NCBI GenBank assembly: GCA_030544235.1
Contig: CM060475.1
Location: 1,635,920-1,699,919 of the forward strand
Length of the DNA stretch: 64,000 bases
DNA from: Lepturacanthus savala
Taxonomy: Eukaryota > Chordata > Actinopteri > Scombriformes > Trichiuridae
Direction of reading: 5' to 3'
Part shown: positions 1 through 12,200 of the stretch, in pieces
Numbering within the stretch: position 1 is the stretch's first letter
How the letters are laid out: every line of letters starts with the position of its first letter
Notes under the pieces: generated by a model
Seen by the model: the letters and a program-made list of their open reading frames with translations, nothing else
What the model was told of the DNA's origin: nothing
Database searches by the model: none
Program-made: the position numbers and the translations under genes

Positions 1-404
1 ATGTGCCATGTTTCACCAAAGTCCAAAAAATATTGTTAACCTCCATCAACTGTCTAAAAGTTAAAAAATGACTTCAGCAGAATAGACTTAGGTATTTTTG
101 TCTTACATAAATGCAAACTATATCATCATAAAGGTCTTTTAAGTTTAAATAAACACTTCATCTCTTTGATTAATTGAAATTACATTTAATGTCGAGAAAC
201 TGAAGAAAAAAGCTGCTTCTTCCTCTCTGCTATTTCGCTTATATCAAGTGAAATGAATGACTTAGGCAGATATTTTTTTATTCTAATAAGTGAGAAAGAT
301 GAAGATGATGAGTAAAGTTATACTAACATCTCAGGCCAAAGAAATAATCATGCTTTGAGGTTAAGGATATTTGTGAATGAGAACTTCTTTCCTCTATGTT
401 AATT

Positions 405-473
405 ATCCCATGACCCCTCAGCTTTATCCGGTGACCCTGTGGAGGGGCCCAACCCTTAGTTTGGGAACCACTG
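405..473. repeat. hAT-like transposon terminus (fragment)
   Basis: The stretch ends in GTTTGGGAACCACTG, the reverse complement of the CAGTGGTTCCCAAAC terminus typical of many vertebrate hAT elements. Only this end is visible; no partner terminus or transposase was found nearby. The assignment rests on recognising the terminal motif. Confidence 0.4.
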
Positions 474-1885
474 GACTCAACTAAGTCTCTCCACCTACAG
501 CAGCTACAATAATCAGTCACAATTTACTTAACTGTGATTATTCCTGCAGGATTTTTACTTGTAATGGAGCATTTTTCATTGCTGTATTTATACATTTATT
601 GAAGTATCGAAGGATTTAAATACTTCCTACGCCACTTGATCACAATCCGAAATTGTAAAATTGTCAAATCAACAACTGATTACGTTGTTTTTCAGTTTGG
701 CTCGGTGTAACAGAGATGACGAATTCCTCCATTTTAATGGTGATTCAAGAAGGAAACCCAACTGAGAGCAACAATAGGCAATTGTAGCCTGTGATTGCTC
801 AGCGCCTCATTCAGATAATAAAGCAGTTGTGGTTGATTACTATATCAAATATTGAATTGAATGACTTTTCAAAGTAGAAAAAAAGTGCACACACAGTTAT
901 AAATAGTCACAGTCACACTATGAAGGGTTAGATATATTAGTTTGCCATTTTATTTAGCAGCCACTGGCCTTTTATCAAATATCAGATATCAGTCAGTCAG
1001 TGTCCTCGGACATGGCTGCATTCAAAATAACTGCAAAAAACTGCAATGCTTGCTTTTCTATATTTCAAGAGTCCAATAAGTAAATCAAGGTGCTGAATAT
1101 CAGCACTTTCTGTCTCACTATGGGCGAATTTAAATAGTACATCCAAATGAATTACAATTTTGAGGAAATACAGTTTTAAAAGCTAACAAAACCAGTAAAG
1201 GTGTCTAACAGATAATCTTAAGGTGACACTGACATTTTCGTGGCCCGCACCAAATTAAATGTATACTGTATCTTTGTAGACACTGTTCACGTTGATAAAC
1301 CCTCAACATAGAGCTGCAAGTACCAATTATTTCCTTGTTTGGTCCATAAGATGCAACCTTTAATGTCCTGACCAACAGCTGCCACAAGATATTCAGATTA
1401 CTTCCATGGAAGACTAAAGACACCTGAAACTATTAATAATAAATATTCTAAACAATTATGCAATCATCAAAATAGTTATTTTTCTGCATATATGTAATAT
1501 ATGGTGCAGTATAAAATAGATGGATGCATGATTGATAAAACTGCAGGTCCATGCCACAAACCAAACCAAATCTATATAAATGGGCTGACATGTCCACATA
1601 CTTTTGGCTATAGTCTCTGCCAGGCAAAGAAATAACTTTAATTACTTTAAAATCGGCTACAAGCAGAGATCAGAGCGGCTCAGGATAATTAATAACAGAA
1701 GCTTAGCAGAGCTTTGAGTCCACTGCAACAGTCGGAGACTTTGGAAAAGCTGCGGCGGCGTGCGTTTGAACTGAAAACACAGGTCAGCGCTCATTTCTTT
1801 GTGCAGATTGTGTTTGTGGAAGTGGGCGCTACAATCACCTGTTTCTTCCGTTTGTGCCTGAGGTCAGCCCTCCAAACAAATGGCG

Positions 1886-1907
1886 CACACACACACACAC
1901 ACACACA
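1886..1907. repeat. (CA)n microsatellite
   Basis: This is an uninterrupted CA dinucleotide run of about 11 units. Comparable runs lie at about 4,817-4,842, 4,995-5,016, 5,207-5,224, 5,353-5,380 and 5,938-5,957, typical of teleost intergenic DNA. Confidence 0.9.
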
Positions 1908-2952
1908 AGAGTGGATGAGATATGCACACACGCTAATGTGGTCTAGTCACACATACGCACAGCTGATGCAGTTCGGGAGCAGCGGCCTTGAGACGCAGCG
2001 CTGTAATTAAGTAATGAGAGAATCAGAGGGGCAGATGGTGGGAGAAGCAGCAGGAAAAAAAAAAAGGCAAATAGCCACACTTCCTCCCCTGTCTACACCC
2101 GTAGCCTACGGGGCTGCAACTGTCTCCTTTCCTCTCACCTCTGCCTTTTTTTTTTTCCTTCCGTTTCACTTGCCTTTTCCCCAGGTGATTCGCTATGGAC
2201 ACACACACATCAAGCTCGCTTTCTTGTCTAGATCTCTTTGTCTCCCGTTATCTCTCGACGGCCCCGTTTCTCCCGACTATCTCTGTGTCTATCTGAGCGT
2301 GTGCGCGTAGCGACGTGCGCCCGCGTGTCACATGTCTTGCAGGTAGATATCACGTCCCTGAGAGGAAATGAAAACTCCCCGGAGGGAAATGAAATATGAC
2401 TCCTTGTGTCCGTGTATCTAATATGTTCTTATGTAGGACAAACTGCATATCTTTCCCCTTTGCCTGTTTCATATCAGTGCATGTGCTTCTCCGCGCGTCT
2501 CTAAGTGCGTGTGGCTATTCTCTACCTCTCTCGCCGTCTTATCTTCTCTTCAAAAAAAGCACCACCCCCCCAAACTTTGCTTGCTAGCTCAATCAAACCG
2601 TGGCATTTAGCATGAGTGAGGGAGCTGTATGCTATATGAAACATAAGATATCACAGCGGTTCGGTTTTTGTCTGTTTTTCCACCTTTTTGGAGTCATAGG
2701 TAGGCTCAAATCTAAAGCATTTTCCCTGAAAAAGCTTCGTCTCTATACTCTATACTCTCTAAAAGCTCTATACTCAGTTCCCTCTGGTTTTCAAAGCTAC
2801 ACAAGAGCCTTTCAGACACACATCTGCACAGTGATAGTAAAATGATCCCCGGCAAATATGAAAAATATTGCTTATATAAGCCAAAAAACAGCAGGGGGTT
2901 GCCCAGACCACCTCGATCACAGTGGTGTAGCTGACTCTTCTCAATACTAATA

Positions 2953-3060
2953 CAGTGTTTCCCACACATAGGTCATTCTGTGGCGCTGCACCACAGAAGG
3001 AAAACTGACTTCCACAAATTAAATCTGCCTTGTCTTCTACCAGAGATCAACACACACACA
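2953..3060. repeat. hAT-like terminus, CAGTGTTTCCC type
   Basis: The segment begins CAGTGTTTCCCACACA and continues into a stretch that aligns by eye with 42,956-43,035 (shared cccacaca, gtggcgc or gcggcgc, ccacagaa and tctgcctt blocks). Two copies with the same left edge point to a mobile element. A right terminus was not identified. Confidence 0.4.
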
Positions 3061-6000
3061 CCACCCCCTGCTGCCACTGGAACAAATTGAGAAATTCTTT
3101 CTCAAATCACTCTAAACGACAGCCCCCATCAAAAGTGGAATAGTTTTATTTTCATTATAGTTCCATTTATTTCTAACAATATATGGAATTTGGTCACAGG
3201 CTTCATACAGTTTCTGTAATAAAATATCTAAAAGTCTAATCAGAAGGTCTAGTTTTTGTTGTGCAGTTTTGGGGTCCTTTAGGTCAAAATCTTGCTTTGA
3301 GAAGGCTGCAAATCCACAGAAAATGTCTCTCTTTGCCTTACAAATTCTCACTGATAGGCATGACCTTATTTTTATTTCATTCGGTATTTGTTCGCCTGGG
3401 AAAAAAAAAAGAAAACAGTCTATAATCCGGCATAAAAAAGCTATGACGGTGCACAACAATGAGTTTTGTGAGTGAACCCGTTTGTATGCCCCACTGCCCC
3501 GGGGTTGAAGCATGATTTTCAAGGGACCAAAAGCCTTTTTTGAGAATTCCATTTCGGAGCGGAACATGGGCTCTCAGAGGGCAGCAGCGTGACGGTAAGA
3601 AGCGTCGTCTGTGAGCTGGACGATGAAACCACGTGCGTCTCCACTCTATCTGGCCCCGTGGTTATCTCCGCCCGCGTAAATGTCTCCGTCTGTCTTTCGC
3701 TCGGTGTCTTCTTCTCTCAGGATTTTCTCACACTGCTTATCTACAGCAAAACAGATGAATACATAGAGCCGCTCAGGAATTTAATGGACGTGGAAGGAAC
3801 TTGGAAGGTAGCAACGTCGAGACTTTTCAAGTATTTCAGTGTCGGTTTGTGTGAATTATGTTCTTTTGACGTCAGGGTTTTTGTTGTGCTCCACTGAGAA
3901 TCAAGCAACTTGAGGATTTCGGAATTTATATGACATTATATGTTAACTAAATAACTGCTCAGGCTGTACATATAAATCAATGTAACGCTCAATTTTCTTG
4001 ACACGTTTTAAAGAATATCATTTCCTGAGTAAGAATTTACCTGCATCCTTCATCCCCACATCTTAGGATAGGCTACTAAAAAAATTGTTATGGTACCATA
4101 CGATTATTTTTAAGGTATAGAGCAGTCAAAGTGAGGTCTAGACATCCTTGAAGTGGTCTGTGGTATAATTTGTGTCAGTTTAAGGGTCTTTGATTGAACC
4201 TTTTCCTTAGCTACACCACCGAATGGATCAAATATAATAATAAACTTTTATAATAAATCAACTTTCTTGACAAGCAGCAGCTCAAAGACATCAAACAGGG
4301 GACAAATACCAATTAGCAATTAAAAGACAATAAAATCCTAGACAAGGGGATAAAATCATAGAGATAAAACAACACTATAGCACTCTGATAAAATAAACTA
4401 TGTAACCACAAGCAAAAAAAAGGAACAAAGCAAGAGGAAAGAGAAACCATCCATCTGCACATCTGCCATCCTTTTTACTGTCTCGGGTGAGATGAGTCCT
4501 AATATGAATCATAATTCAGGGTGTTTTTTTGTCAAGGAAAAGTTATTGTGTCGCTTCTGGTGTTTAGACAGGTATTCAGTTTACTGTCAGAGGCAGAAAG
4601 AAATATTCACATTCTAGAATCTATGGGAAACTGGTAAATTCTCTTCTTAAAAATGACAAAAAAAATACTTGGCAATTAATCAACTCATCTTTGCAGTTTA
4701 TGCACAATCACATCCAGTCTCCATTTTTCTCCTTTGCTAAAAAGGTGCAACCTACACATGTGACCCCATTAGCATTACCCTATGGAGACAAGAGAAAACA
4801 AGGCTGTGTGCGCACACGTGCGTGTGTGTGTGCGTGTGTGTGTGGATGTTTTGCAAACACAGATCTTGACAAACACTCACACACTGAGAGCCTGTGTGGC
4901 CCAGGTTGATTAATTGGAGCGTTCAGCAGCAGTGATAGCTGTACTCCTCAGAGACAACACACTGTCTCTCTCACTCCACCTGAACTTCAGCCGGACACAC
5001 ACACACACACACACACTGTAACCGCACACTTCATCTCTTCCTTTCTCAGCTGAAATTAGACCACCTCTCTCGCTTTCTCTCTCTCTCTGTCGTACCATCT
5101 CCCATCTTGCAAATGACCCGCCACCAGCTTGCTTTCACCTTGCCAAGAGCGATAGCGCATTCGCCGCGGAGCAACTGGTAAAGGTACGGCACTGGGGACT
5201 ACTCAGGTGTGTGTGTGTGTGTGTTTGCCTCTCAGCCGCAAAACAAATTAATGGACCATCGCATAAAACCATAGAAATGCACAAACAGATTCTTATAAGT
5301 GCAATCTTTCCAGCTGCCTCTCATCTTTCTTGTCGCTGAAGGTGACTCACCTTCACACACACACACACACGCACACACACACCATCACCACCACAGCAAA
5401 GCCCAGCCAAGGTTTTCGCCTCTGTGAGTTTTATGTAGCCTTAAACGAGCCAAAGTGGCAGCCATATTTCTGCTGGACTGCAAGGTGACTTCAGCGAGAC
5501 ACAAGAGAAGGAGGAAGAAGAGGAAGAGGAGGAGAAGGAGGAGGAGGAAAGGGGTAATGAGGATAAGAAGAAGCAGCACAGAAAGAGTCTCCACTTCTGG
5601 TCAAGGTATTGTTCGACCCATAATCCCTCACTATCGCCCTCCTATCTCTTCCTATTGTCTTCCTCTTATCCTCTCATGCTCCCTCCTTATCTCTCCTTAG
5701 AGACTTTCCATCTCTTATATGTCCGCTTTGTCTCGCTTTGTCTTCCCTTGCTCCTCAGCACACACTCCCCCTCTCCTCCCCGACACACACACACCTTTTC
5801 TCCCTTTCCCTCTCTATTCCCTCTCTCCCCAGTCGGCTGTCACGGCTGCCACTTTCTCGCGCCCACTCATTTATTACAGGTCACCACCGGAGGAGGGGCG
5901 CCGTTTAAAAAGGACAACATGTGCACACGCGTACTGTACACACACACACACACACACCCCGAATGCCTTTTGAAAAATAACATATAAACTCTTTACCAAC

Positions 6001-7505
6001 ATCTGAAACACACGGTCAGAGAAACCTCCAAATAGGTCCAAAAAAATGCATGCAACTTGCAATCATTGAGTTGTAAAGCACATGTTAAATTAACACATAT
6101 TCAACTAATTTGTGCTGAATTGGTTTTATTTTACCGGACATAATTTTACACTTACAAGTTCACCTAACATCGATATATGTTGACTGGTGGAATAAGTTGG
6201 ACATTGGTGACTATAAACTGTAGGAGAAACATTTTTTTTCTTTTATTTATTTAAGGTTTTTTGTATAGATTATTTATCATCTATGTCTTTTGAAAAAATA
6301 ATAAGGTGTAAAAAAGTAAAAAGGTAACTTTCCCCAAACTTCTCTTCTCAGGATAATTCTTACTTGCAGGATATAAAGAGATGCTGCTGTGTCTCCTCCT
6401 TTAAAAGCTGCAGCCACATCTCCCTGATATTACATTTTAACCCATGTGAACTGGAAAAAACACAATAATGTATTGTTTTCTTTTCTTCTTTTTTTTCCCC
6501 TTTGTAGCAAATAATCAGAGAGGAATTAAAGCAGAGAAAGAGAGAGAGAGACTCGGGCAGAAATAGCTTGATAGACACAAAAAACACAGAGTAACACACA
6601 CACAGTGTAAAGTGTAACACGCAGAGTAACACACACTAACACAGTGCCAAACAGATTAAGGCCCTGATTAAGACGGGTGTCGCATAAAAGTCTTGGAACA
6701 GTAAATATCCTTAATTTGTAGTGTAATTAAACGGATTAGCTGCTGTGAATATCTTAACAGGGATTAGCTCTCGCACAATACACCAGGCGGGCTCGACTAC
6801 ACACAAACGCACACGCGCAGAATAAACGACTGAAAAACATCCAAAATAAACTGGGGTTTTAACAACCGTAAGATGCGACTGCCAGACAAGACGAGTTGGC
6901 GCGTGCGTCGTGGCATCACGCGGGGAAAGCGAGAGATTGCGAGCAGAGGCACAAATCTACAAGCCGTGAACTGGCGGAGCGACGCACGCGCACATGAGGG
7001 ATTAGCGACCGGCGATCATTTCTCCTTTTCACAGACTTTGATTAAAACGCACGTTTTTGTCAAGGTTACGGGGGGAGGGGAGGGATTCTATTGTGATTCT
7101 AATGGACCTCTATTGTGCCGCGGCACCGAGCCAGAACAGAAAGCAAAGGGGAAGCGAGTAAAAGACGAGGAAAAGGAACTAAAAAGCCAATACTTGTGAA
7201 AGATGGCACTTGATCCTGCTGCCACAAGTCAGACGGAGCTGTCCTGCTTCCTGCACTGACCTTGTGCCCTGGTACAGCCCTGCAAATATAAACTCAAAGC
7301 CAACATTTTTACACAGGCAGGCGGCATATGCACTGATAAATATTTGCCTGAGGATAATACACTGATTCCCTTTAAGCTTCAACTCTAAACCGTAACAATT
7401 GCCCTGAACCTAAACCTTATGCTAATGCCTTTGTTTGGGTTTAACGAGTGACTGCGTGAACTGGTGACTTTTGGGCAAACACGGTTGTCGTGGTTTAAAT
7501 TCTCT
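3061..7505. other. Non-coding block with microsatellites
   Basis: Several CA/GT runs and a purine-rich GAAGAGGAGG-type tract (about 5,505-5,560) dominate. Short ORFs in this block are low-complexity or unsupported. No RNA gene or coding exon could be identified. Confidence 0.5.
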
Positions 7506-7509
7506 CGAA

Positions 7510-7658
7510 GTGCGGGAGTTCTGTCTCCACCTGCTGGCAACGAAGTGTAATTACGTGCTGTTTTGTGAGCGTTTGGAGCTGTAAAACGGTGGATAATTTG
7601 GTTTTAGTGTCACACAAGCGCCGCAAAATGACTTGTTTTACTAGCAGAATATGATTCA
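7510..7658. repeat. Direct duplicate, copy 1 (149 bp)
   Basis: This segment matches 8,452-8,598 at high identity by eye. Shared stretches include gagttctgtctcca, gtaaaacggtggata and actagcagaatatgattca. The two copies lie 942 bp apart in the same orientation and bracket other repeats. The nature of the duplicated unit is unknown. Confidence 0.7.
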
Positions 7659-7669
7659 TTTGGTCTCGA

Positions 7670-7877
7670 ACAGGGACAGGCAACCCTGGTCCTAGAATGC
7701 CACTGTGGGTGTCGGGTTTTGTTCCAACCAAGCAGTATCACACCTGATTTCACTACTCAACCATGAGAGCCCTTGCTAAGGACCTTCTTTTGTACTATCA
7801 GGTGTGTAACTGCTTGGCTGCAACAAAAGCCTGCACCCATAGTGGCACTCTAGCACCAGGGTTTCCTTCCCCTGGTC
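7670..7877. repeat. Fold-back (inverted-repeat) element
   Basis: The left arm (caaccctggtcctagaatgc, near 7,681) and right arm (near 7,830-7,865) are reverse complements with few mismatches. The homology extends through ttttgttccaacca and ggtgtg blocks, so most of the 200 bp can fold on itself. This matches the CAACCCTGGTCCTGG-type palindromic repeat widespread in fish genomes. No coding capacity. Confidence 0.6.
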
Positions 7878-7933
7878 CAGAAGAGCAATTTCAGCTAAAG
7901 AATAACAGAATCACCAGTTTTCTTCAACCTTTA

Positions 7934-8190
7934 GGGGTACTTTCACACCACTAGTTAATACAACTTGGTCCCCTTTCACAACTACCAAAGAACCAAAATT
8001 GGTCTTTACCAATAACAAACGGGAAATGAAAGATTTAGTATCTTCTCCCATGATGCATCTCATCTGCTTCATAGTTTGTTCGGACCCTAGTTTGCGGGAC
8101 CACACCAAAGTTTGCCATTTGGTGCGGAGTCCTCCAAAAAGAGGTGGTCTCAGTCTGCTTGATTTAGCGCAGGTTGAGTGCGATTGATGC
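7934..8190. repeat. Probable MITE fragment
   Basis: The segment starts with ggggtactttcacacca and contains gtcccc, accaaag and gggaccacacc blocks characteristic of fish non-autonomous DNA elements with CTTTCACACC-type ends. A matching right terminus was not found, so it is probably truncated. Family not determined. Confidence 0.35.
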
Positions 8191-8451
8191 ATTTACTCTA
8201 TTTAAAACAAACTGAACTGATTATGTTGGATGGTCTCATCATGGAAGATTTCCATTGGGTGGCATTGCTGTCCATTAAGCCAAAAGTGATGCTGGCCATC
8301 TCCTGACCCAATGTTTCAATTGGCTCGTTCAAGGTGTCAATTGATGTGAAACGAGACCATAATTGTTGTGTTATTTGCACATAGAAACCAGCAACTGAAG
8401 CGTATTATTGCCGTAAGTGACTCTTCTTCATGCCACTTATGATTGTAAGAG

Positions 8452-8598
8452 GTGTGGGAGTTCTGTCTCCATCTGCTGGCAGTGAAATGTAATTGCTTGC
8501 CATTGTGACCGTTTGTGGCTGTAAAACGGTGGATAAACTGTTTTTAGTGTCACACAACTCACGCAAAATGACTTGTTTTACTAGCAGAATATGATTCA
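8452..8598. repeat. Direct duplicate, copy 2 (147 bp)
   Basis: This is the second copy of the 7,510-7,658 segment, in the same orientation. The region between the copies holds a fold-back element, a MITE fragment and unassigned sequence, so this is either a composite insertion or a segmental duplication later filled with repeats. Confidence 0.7.
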
Positions 8599-8599
8599 C

Positions 8600-10040
8600 G
8601 GGTCTGAAAAACTCTAGAAGATCAATTTCAGCTCAAGTAAACAGTTAGCAAGAGTCCCCCATTGACACGGCCACTCGATAAAATGCAAACGCCAGTTCCT
8701 TTCAGCTTTATGGAGCATTAACGTTAGCTTCTTTGAGCTCATCGTTTTAGTTTCATGACACACATTTGTTTCACTTTAGCAACACCTCTGCTCATCAATA
8801 TAAAGCTCTGAAAAACCCACTAACACCACCGTTGAGAGAGCATATTAAACTTACATCTGTCAGGTGGAAAAGCACCAGCATCTTCTGGATATAAAGGCCT
8901 AACTTTTACACGCATGTGGTGATGCGTCATCCACCTTCATGCAGTGAAAGAGGTTTTCCTCATTCCATCTGTCCTCACATTTACAGTCTTTTAGCATCAA
9001 ATTCCTGTTTTATTTCCTTAGACAGTGTTTCCCTGTTGAACTGCAGTGGGACTATCATAACAAAAAGAAGGCACTGAAAGGAATATTAGCCTCCGATCAA
9101 CTTCAAAACTACATTTTTCCACTGAAGGAGGATTTTAGCTTGCATGACTTGCATTGTAAGTGTAAATTGTGAACTCATAGCCTACTTTAAGTTGTTTGAT
9201 TCCACATATTTTTGGTCTAACTTCAAAGATTAATAGAAGTTTGATATAGAGGTGCTATGCGTGCAGAATTCTCTCACCACGTTTTAAAAATTTAAGCGTC
9301 TCATAAAATAAACAATTACTGACACATGGATGATTACAGCCTGTTCTCTAACAGCCTTAAAGCCCACAGAAGCTCCGTATTAATCTAAAACTAATCCAGA
9401 CTCTAACTCGAACACAAAACTAAAAAATAAACACTGCAGCAAAGAGCTACTGTCAAGCTCAAGAAGTGCACGCGCACACACAGAAACTACCCGTGTGTGA
9501 GCATGTAAATGACAGTTTGAGTGGTGTATGAAGGAGCAGCCGACAGCATGTGTCCAAGAAACAAATAAACAAATTGGGTGCCGTAATTAAAGTGGGGGGG
9601 AATGAGCTGTTTGCCATTCTCCCTGTGTGCTCAGTGACAGCAAAGCACACACGGCTAATGAAAGACAGAGAAGTGTGTGTGTGTGTGTGTGAGAAGGAGA
9701 GAGCGAGAGAAGGAGGTAGGAAGAGAGGGAAAAGGGCAGAGTGAGGAATTAAGCTGTTAAAAAAGAGGAAAGGAAAGGATGGAGCAGGAAGAAGAAAAGG
9801 TGTGTGTGTGTGTGTTAGAGGGTGACATAGATAAGGGAACAGATAGAGAGAAGTGAAGAAAGTGGAAGAGTCATACAACTATACATGAAGGGAAACTCTG
9901 AAACTGTGGGAGCCAACCTGCACTGTATGTGTGTGTGTGTGTGTGTGTAGGAAGCCCCTCAGACGCAGGATGGAAGCATTTGTCTCTGAGTGGAATTACA
10001 AGTGGCGGGCCGAACAAACCCTCCAGTGGTCTAGAAGAAA

Positions 10041-10077
<37 letters not shown>

Positions 10078-11070
10078 ATTCCTCTGTCTTTCCTGTCCTT
10101 TCTTTTCCTGGCCCATGCCTCCGCTCACACACTGTGAGAGTGCATGTGTGTGTGAAAGAAGGAGAGTGTTCAGAGCAACACAAACCACTAAAAACCTGCA
10201 CTTAAAGCAAATAACGCTTTCTGTCTTGCAGGACAGAGGAAAGAAAAAGCGGAAAATAAATGAAGAGTTCATAGATTTTGGAGTGTGTGTACAGTAAATT
10301 CCTGTTTTCTCCGTGTGTGTGTGTGTGTGAGTGAGATCTCCGTCCGCCTGAAAGGGGACATCTGTGCCAGGCTTCCAGCCTCCGACAGGCCAATGGAAGC
10401 CACGCTAGGAGCTGGCACCGGACGCCTCTCAGCAGCACAAGCGGGAGCCAAACCCCCGCTCATCATTAGGCGATGTCGGGGCTTCCAAAGGTTGTCCTAG
10501 CCAAACAACTCAGGGCCCGAGAAGGAGTAGGGCTAGGAGAAGCTTCGGGATGATTACAGAGGCCAATAAAGCCGCTATTCTGCACTCTCATCAGTGGGAG
10601 GAATTAAAAAAAAAAAAAAAAAAACAGAAAAAGTGTTTTCCTTCCCATGCTGTGCAGTTGTGATTACGCATGTAAATATTTGGATGGTTCGCAAAAAAAC
10701 AGCTCACAGGAACAGACGCCCTTCTGTAGCCTAAAGGCGGCAGGCGAAGAAAATGTCAAACAAACAGGCTCGTGACGTTGAATGCTTGGGAAAAAAAAAA
10801 AAGTAGGAGACTTTTTTTCCCCTTCTCCCTTCTTCCTTCCCGCGGGAGAACAGCGTCATCTTTGTTGTGCCCCATGCAGATAATGATAATCAGAAGGCGG
10901 GTACCAGGAGAGGTAGTGTACTGCCGTCTCAGGCCGCCGACAAGCGTTCCATCACTCATAGGCGCTCGGGTGGGGGGTAGAGAAAAAAGGCTCACTGAGA
11001 CCGTCCCGGAAGAGGGAGCAGATAATAGCCCCAACACCTCAATGTCACCCTCGCTGAACTGCAATTATTA
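8600..11070. other. Non-coding block rich in GT and GA repeats
   Basis: GT runs occur at about 9,677, 9,801, 9,926 and 10,313, and a GA run at about 10,043-10,073. A poly(A) stretch lies near 10,606-10,624. The ORFs here (for example 9,871-10,272 minus) are translations of these simple repeats. No gene recognised. Confidence 0.5.
10043..10073. repeat. (GA)n microsatellite
   Basis: This is an uninterrupted GA run of about 15 units, giving a polypurine strand. Confidence 0.85.
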
Positions 11071-12200
11071 GGGCCCAAGCGGCGGCTGCATCGCAGTCAG
11101 CTATGGCTCTATTGAAACTGTAAGGATTCTTATTCTTTTAATAAATTAAGTACCATTTGGGGGGGCCAAAACATACCCCTAAACTCACCAAATTTGGCAC
11201 CATATACACCTCTGTTCAAATGCTTGAGGTCACCCAGACAATTCTTTGTTTTCCATGAAAAGTCACACTATTATTTACCACCATGAGATGTAAAATGAAT
11301 AGAAAATATACGTCAATACACTGACAAGGTTAGATTTAATGATTTGTATTTGAAATATTTTTTCCTTCAAACTTTGCTGGTCGGTTTTCTAGCTTCTCTA
11401 ACAAGATAAACTGTTTTCAGCTGCACTAACATGGTTACACAAGTGTTTTCTAATCATCCATTAACCTTCTGATGCAATGAGCAAACACATTGTACCATTA
11501 GAACACTGGACTGATAGTTGCTGGAAATGGGTCTCTTTATTCCTATGTAGATATTTCACCAAAATACCGCTAGAATAGTCATTTACCACATTAGCAATGT
11601 ATAGAGTGCATTTTTGATTAGTTTAAAGTTACCTTCATTGAAAAAAAACAGTGCTTTTATTTCAAAAAATAAGGGAAAAACAAAATTCGGGACACGTGTC
11701 AGGTCAAGGGGGAGCAAAAAGTCCAACAGGAAGTCTGCCATTCTGAACATAAGCGAAATCGCTGTTTGCAGGCGTCATACTTCGACATATTCCTCCGAGG
11801 GGACAGATCGCAACAACTTCAAATTGTGGCCATGCCATCTAAAGACCTTGGTGAGGGCCTGGCCCTGGCAAGGCCACAAATCGATGTTACATAATTGTTA
11901 AAAAATGTTAATTTCTCCAATAAAACAACATCCGAACTGGGTGAAATTGATGGTGTATGGTGTCAGTCTTTTATTTTGTAAGGAATTCATCACAACCACT
12001 ATAAATTTGCTCAAGACCTGGTGAGTTTTCAGTGAAGGGTGTGGCCATGGCGAGGCATCCGACATACTTTGCCATATCTACACCAATTCAAAGCCATGTC
12101 AGCTGGGTGGCAACTGGGGACCAGACCGCGGCCATGCTCGCCCTGGCGTGCGCTGGTGAGCGACCACTCGATACTGCTCACAGCTTTAATTATTCTTTAG
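11071..12200 (+). repeat. Teleost dispersed repeat of the ggcccaagcggc type
   Basis: The left edge reads gggcccaagcggcggctgca, followed by tctattgaaactgtaaggat and ggccaaaacataccc blocks. The right edge ends with ctgctcacagctttaattat. These two ends match a repeat family I recognise as common in fish genomes. The body is interrupted by a Tc1-like element between about 11,203 and 11,680. No intact ORF. Confidence 0.55.
11203..11680 (+). mobile_element. Non-autonomous Tc1/mariner-like element, nested
   Basis: The segment begins after a TA with tacacctctgttcaaatgct and gaggtcacccagacaatt. It contains ttccatgaaaa, gacaaggttaga, gaacactggactgatagttg and tagaatagtcatttaccaca blocks characteristic of a short Tc1-like fish element. 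No transposase ORF remains, and the right terminal repeat with its flanking TA is not recognisable. It interrupts the older repeat around it. Confidence 0.55.

Larger units (their letters stand above)
1..2950. other. Non-coding block, no gene recognised
   Basis: No ORF here resembles a known protein, and the few short ones lack plausible splice partners. The first 1.7 kb is AT-rich. About 2,080-2,580 is pyrimidine-rich on the plus strand, with short A and T runs. The block could be intergenic, or could lie in an intron of the minus-strand gene whose first exon is at 15,293-15,356. Confidence 0.5.

Noticed and set aside
3112..3567. 151-codon minus-strand ORF
   Set aside because: It resembles no protein I know, begins beside a hAT-like terminus and has no supporting splice sites; probably chance or repeat-derived.
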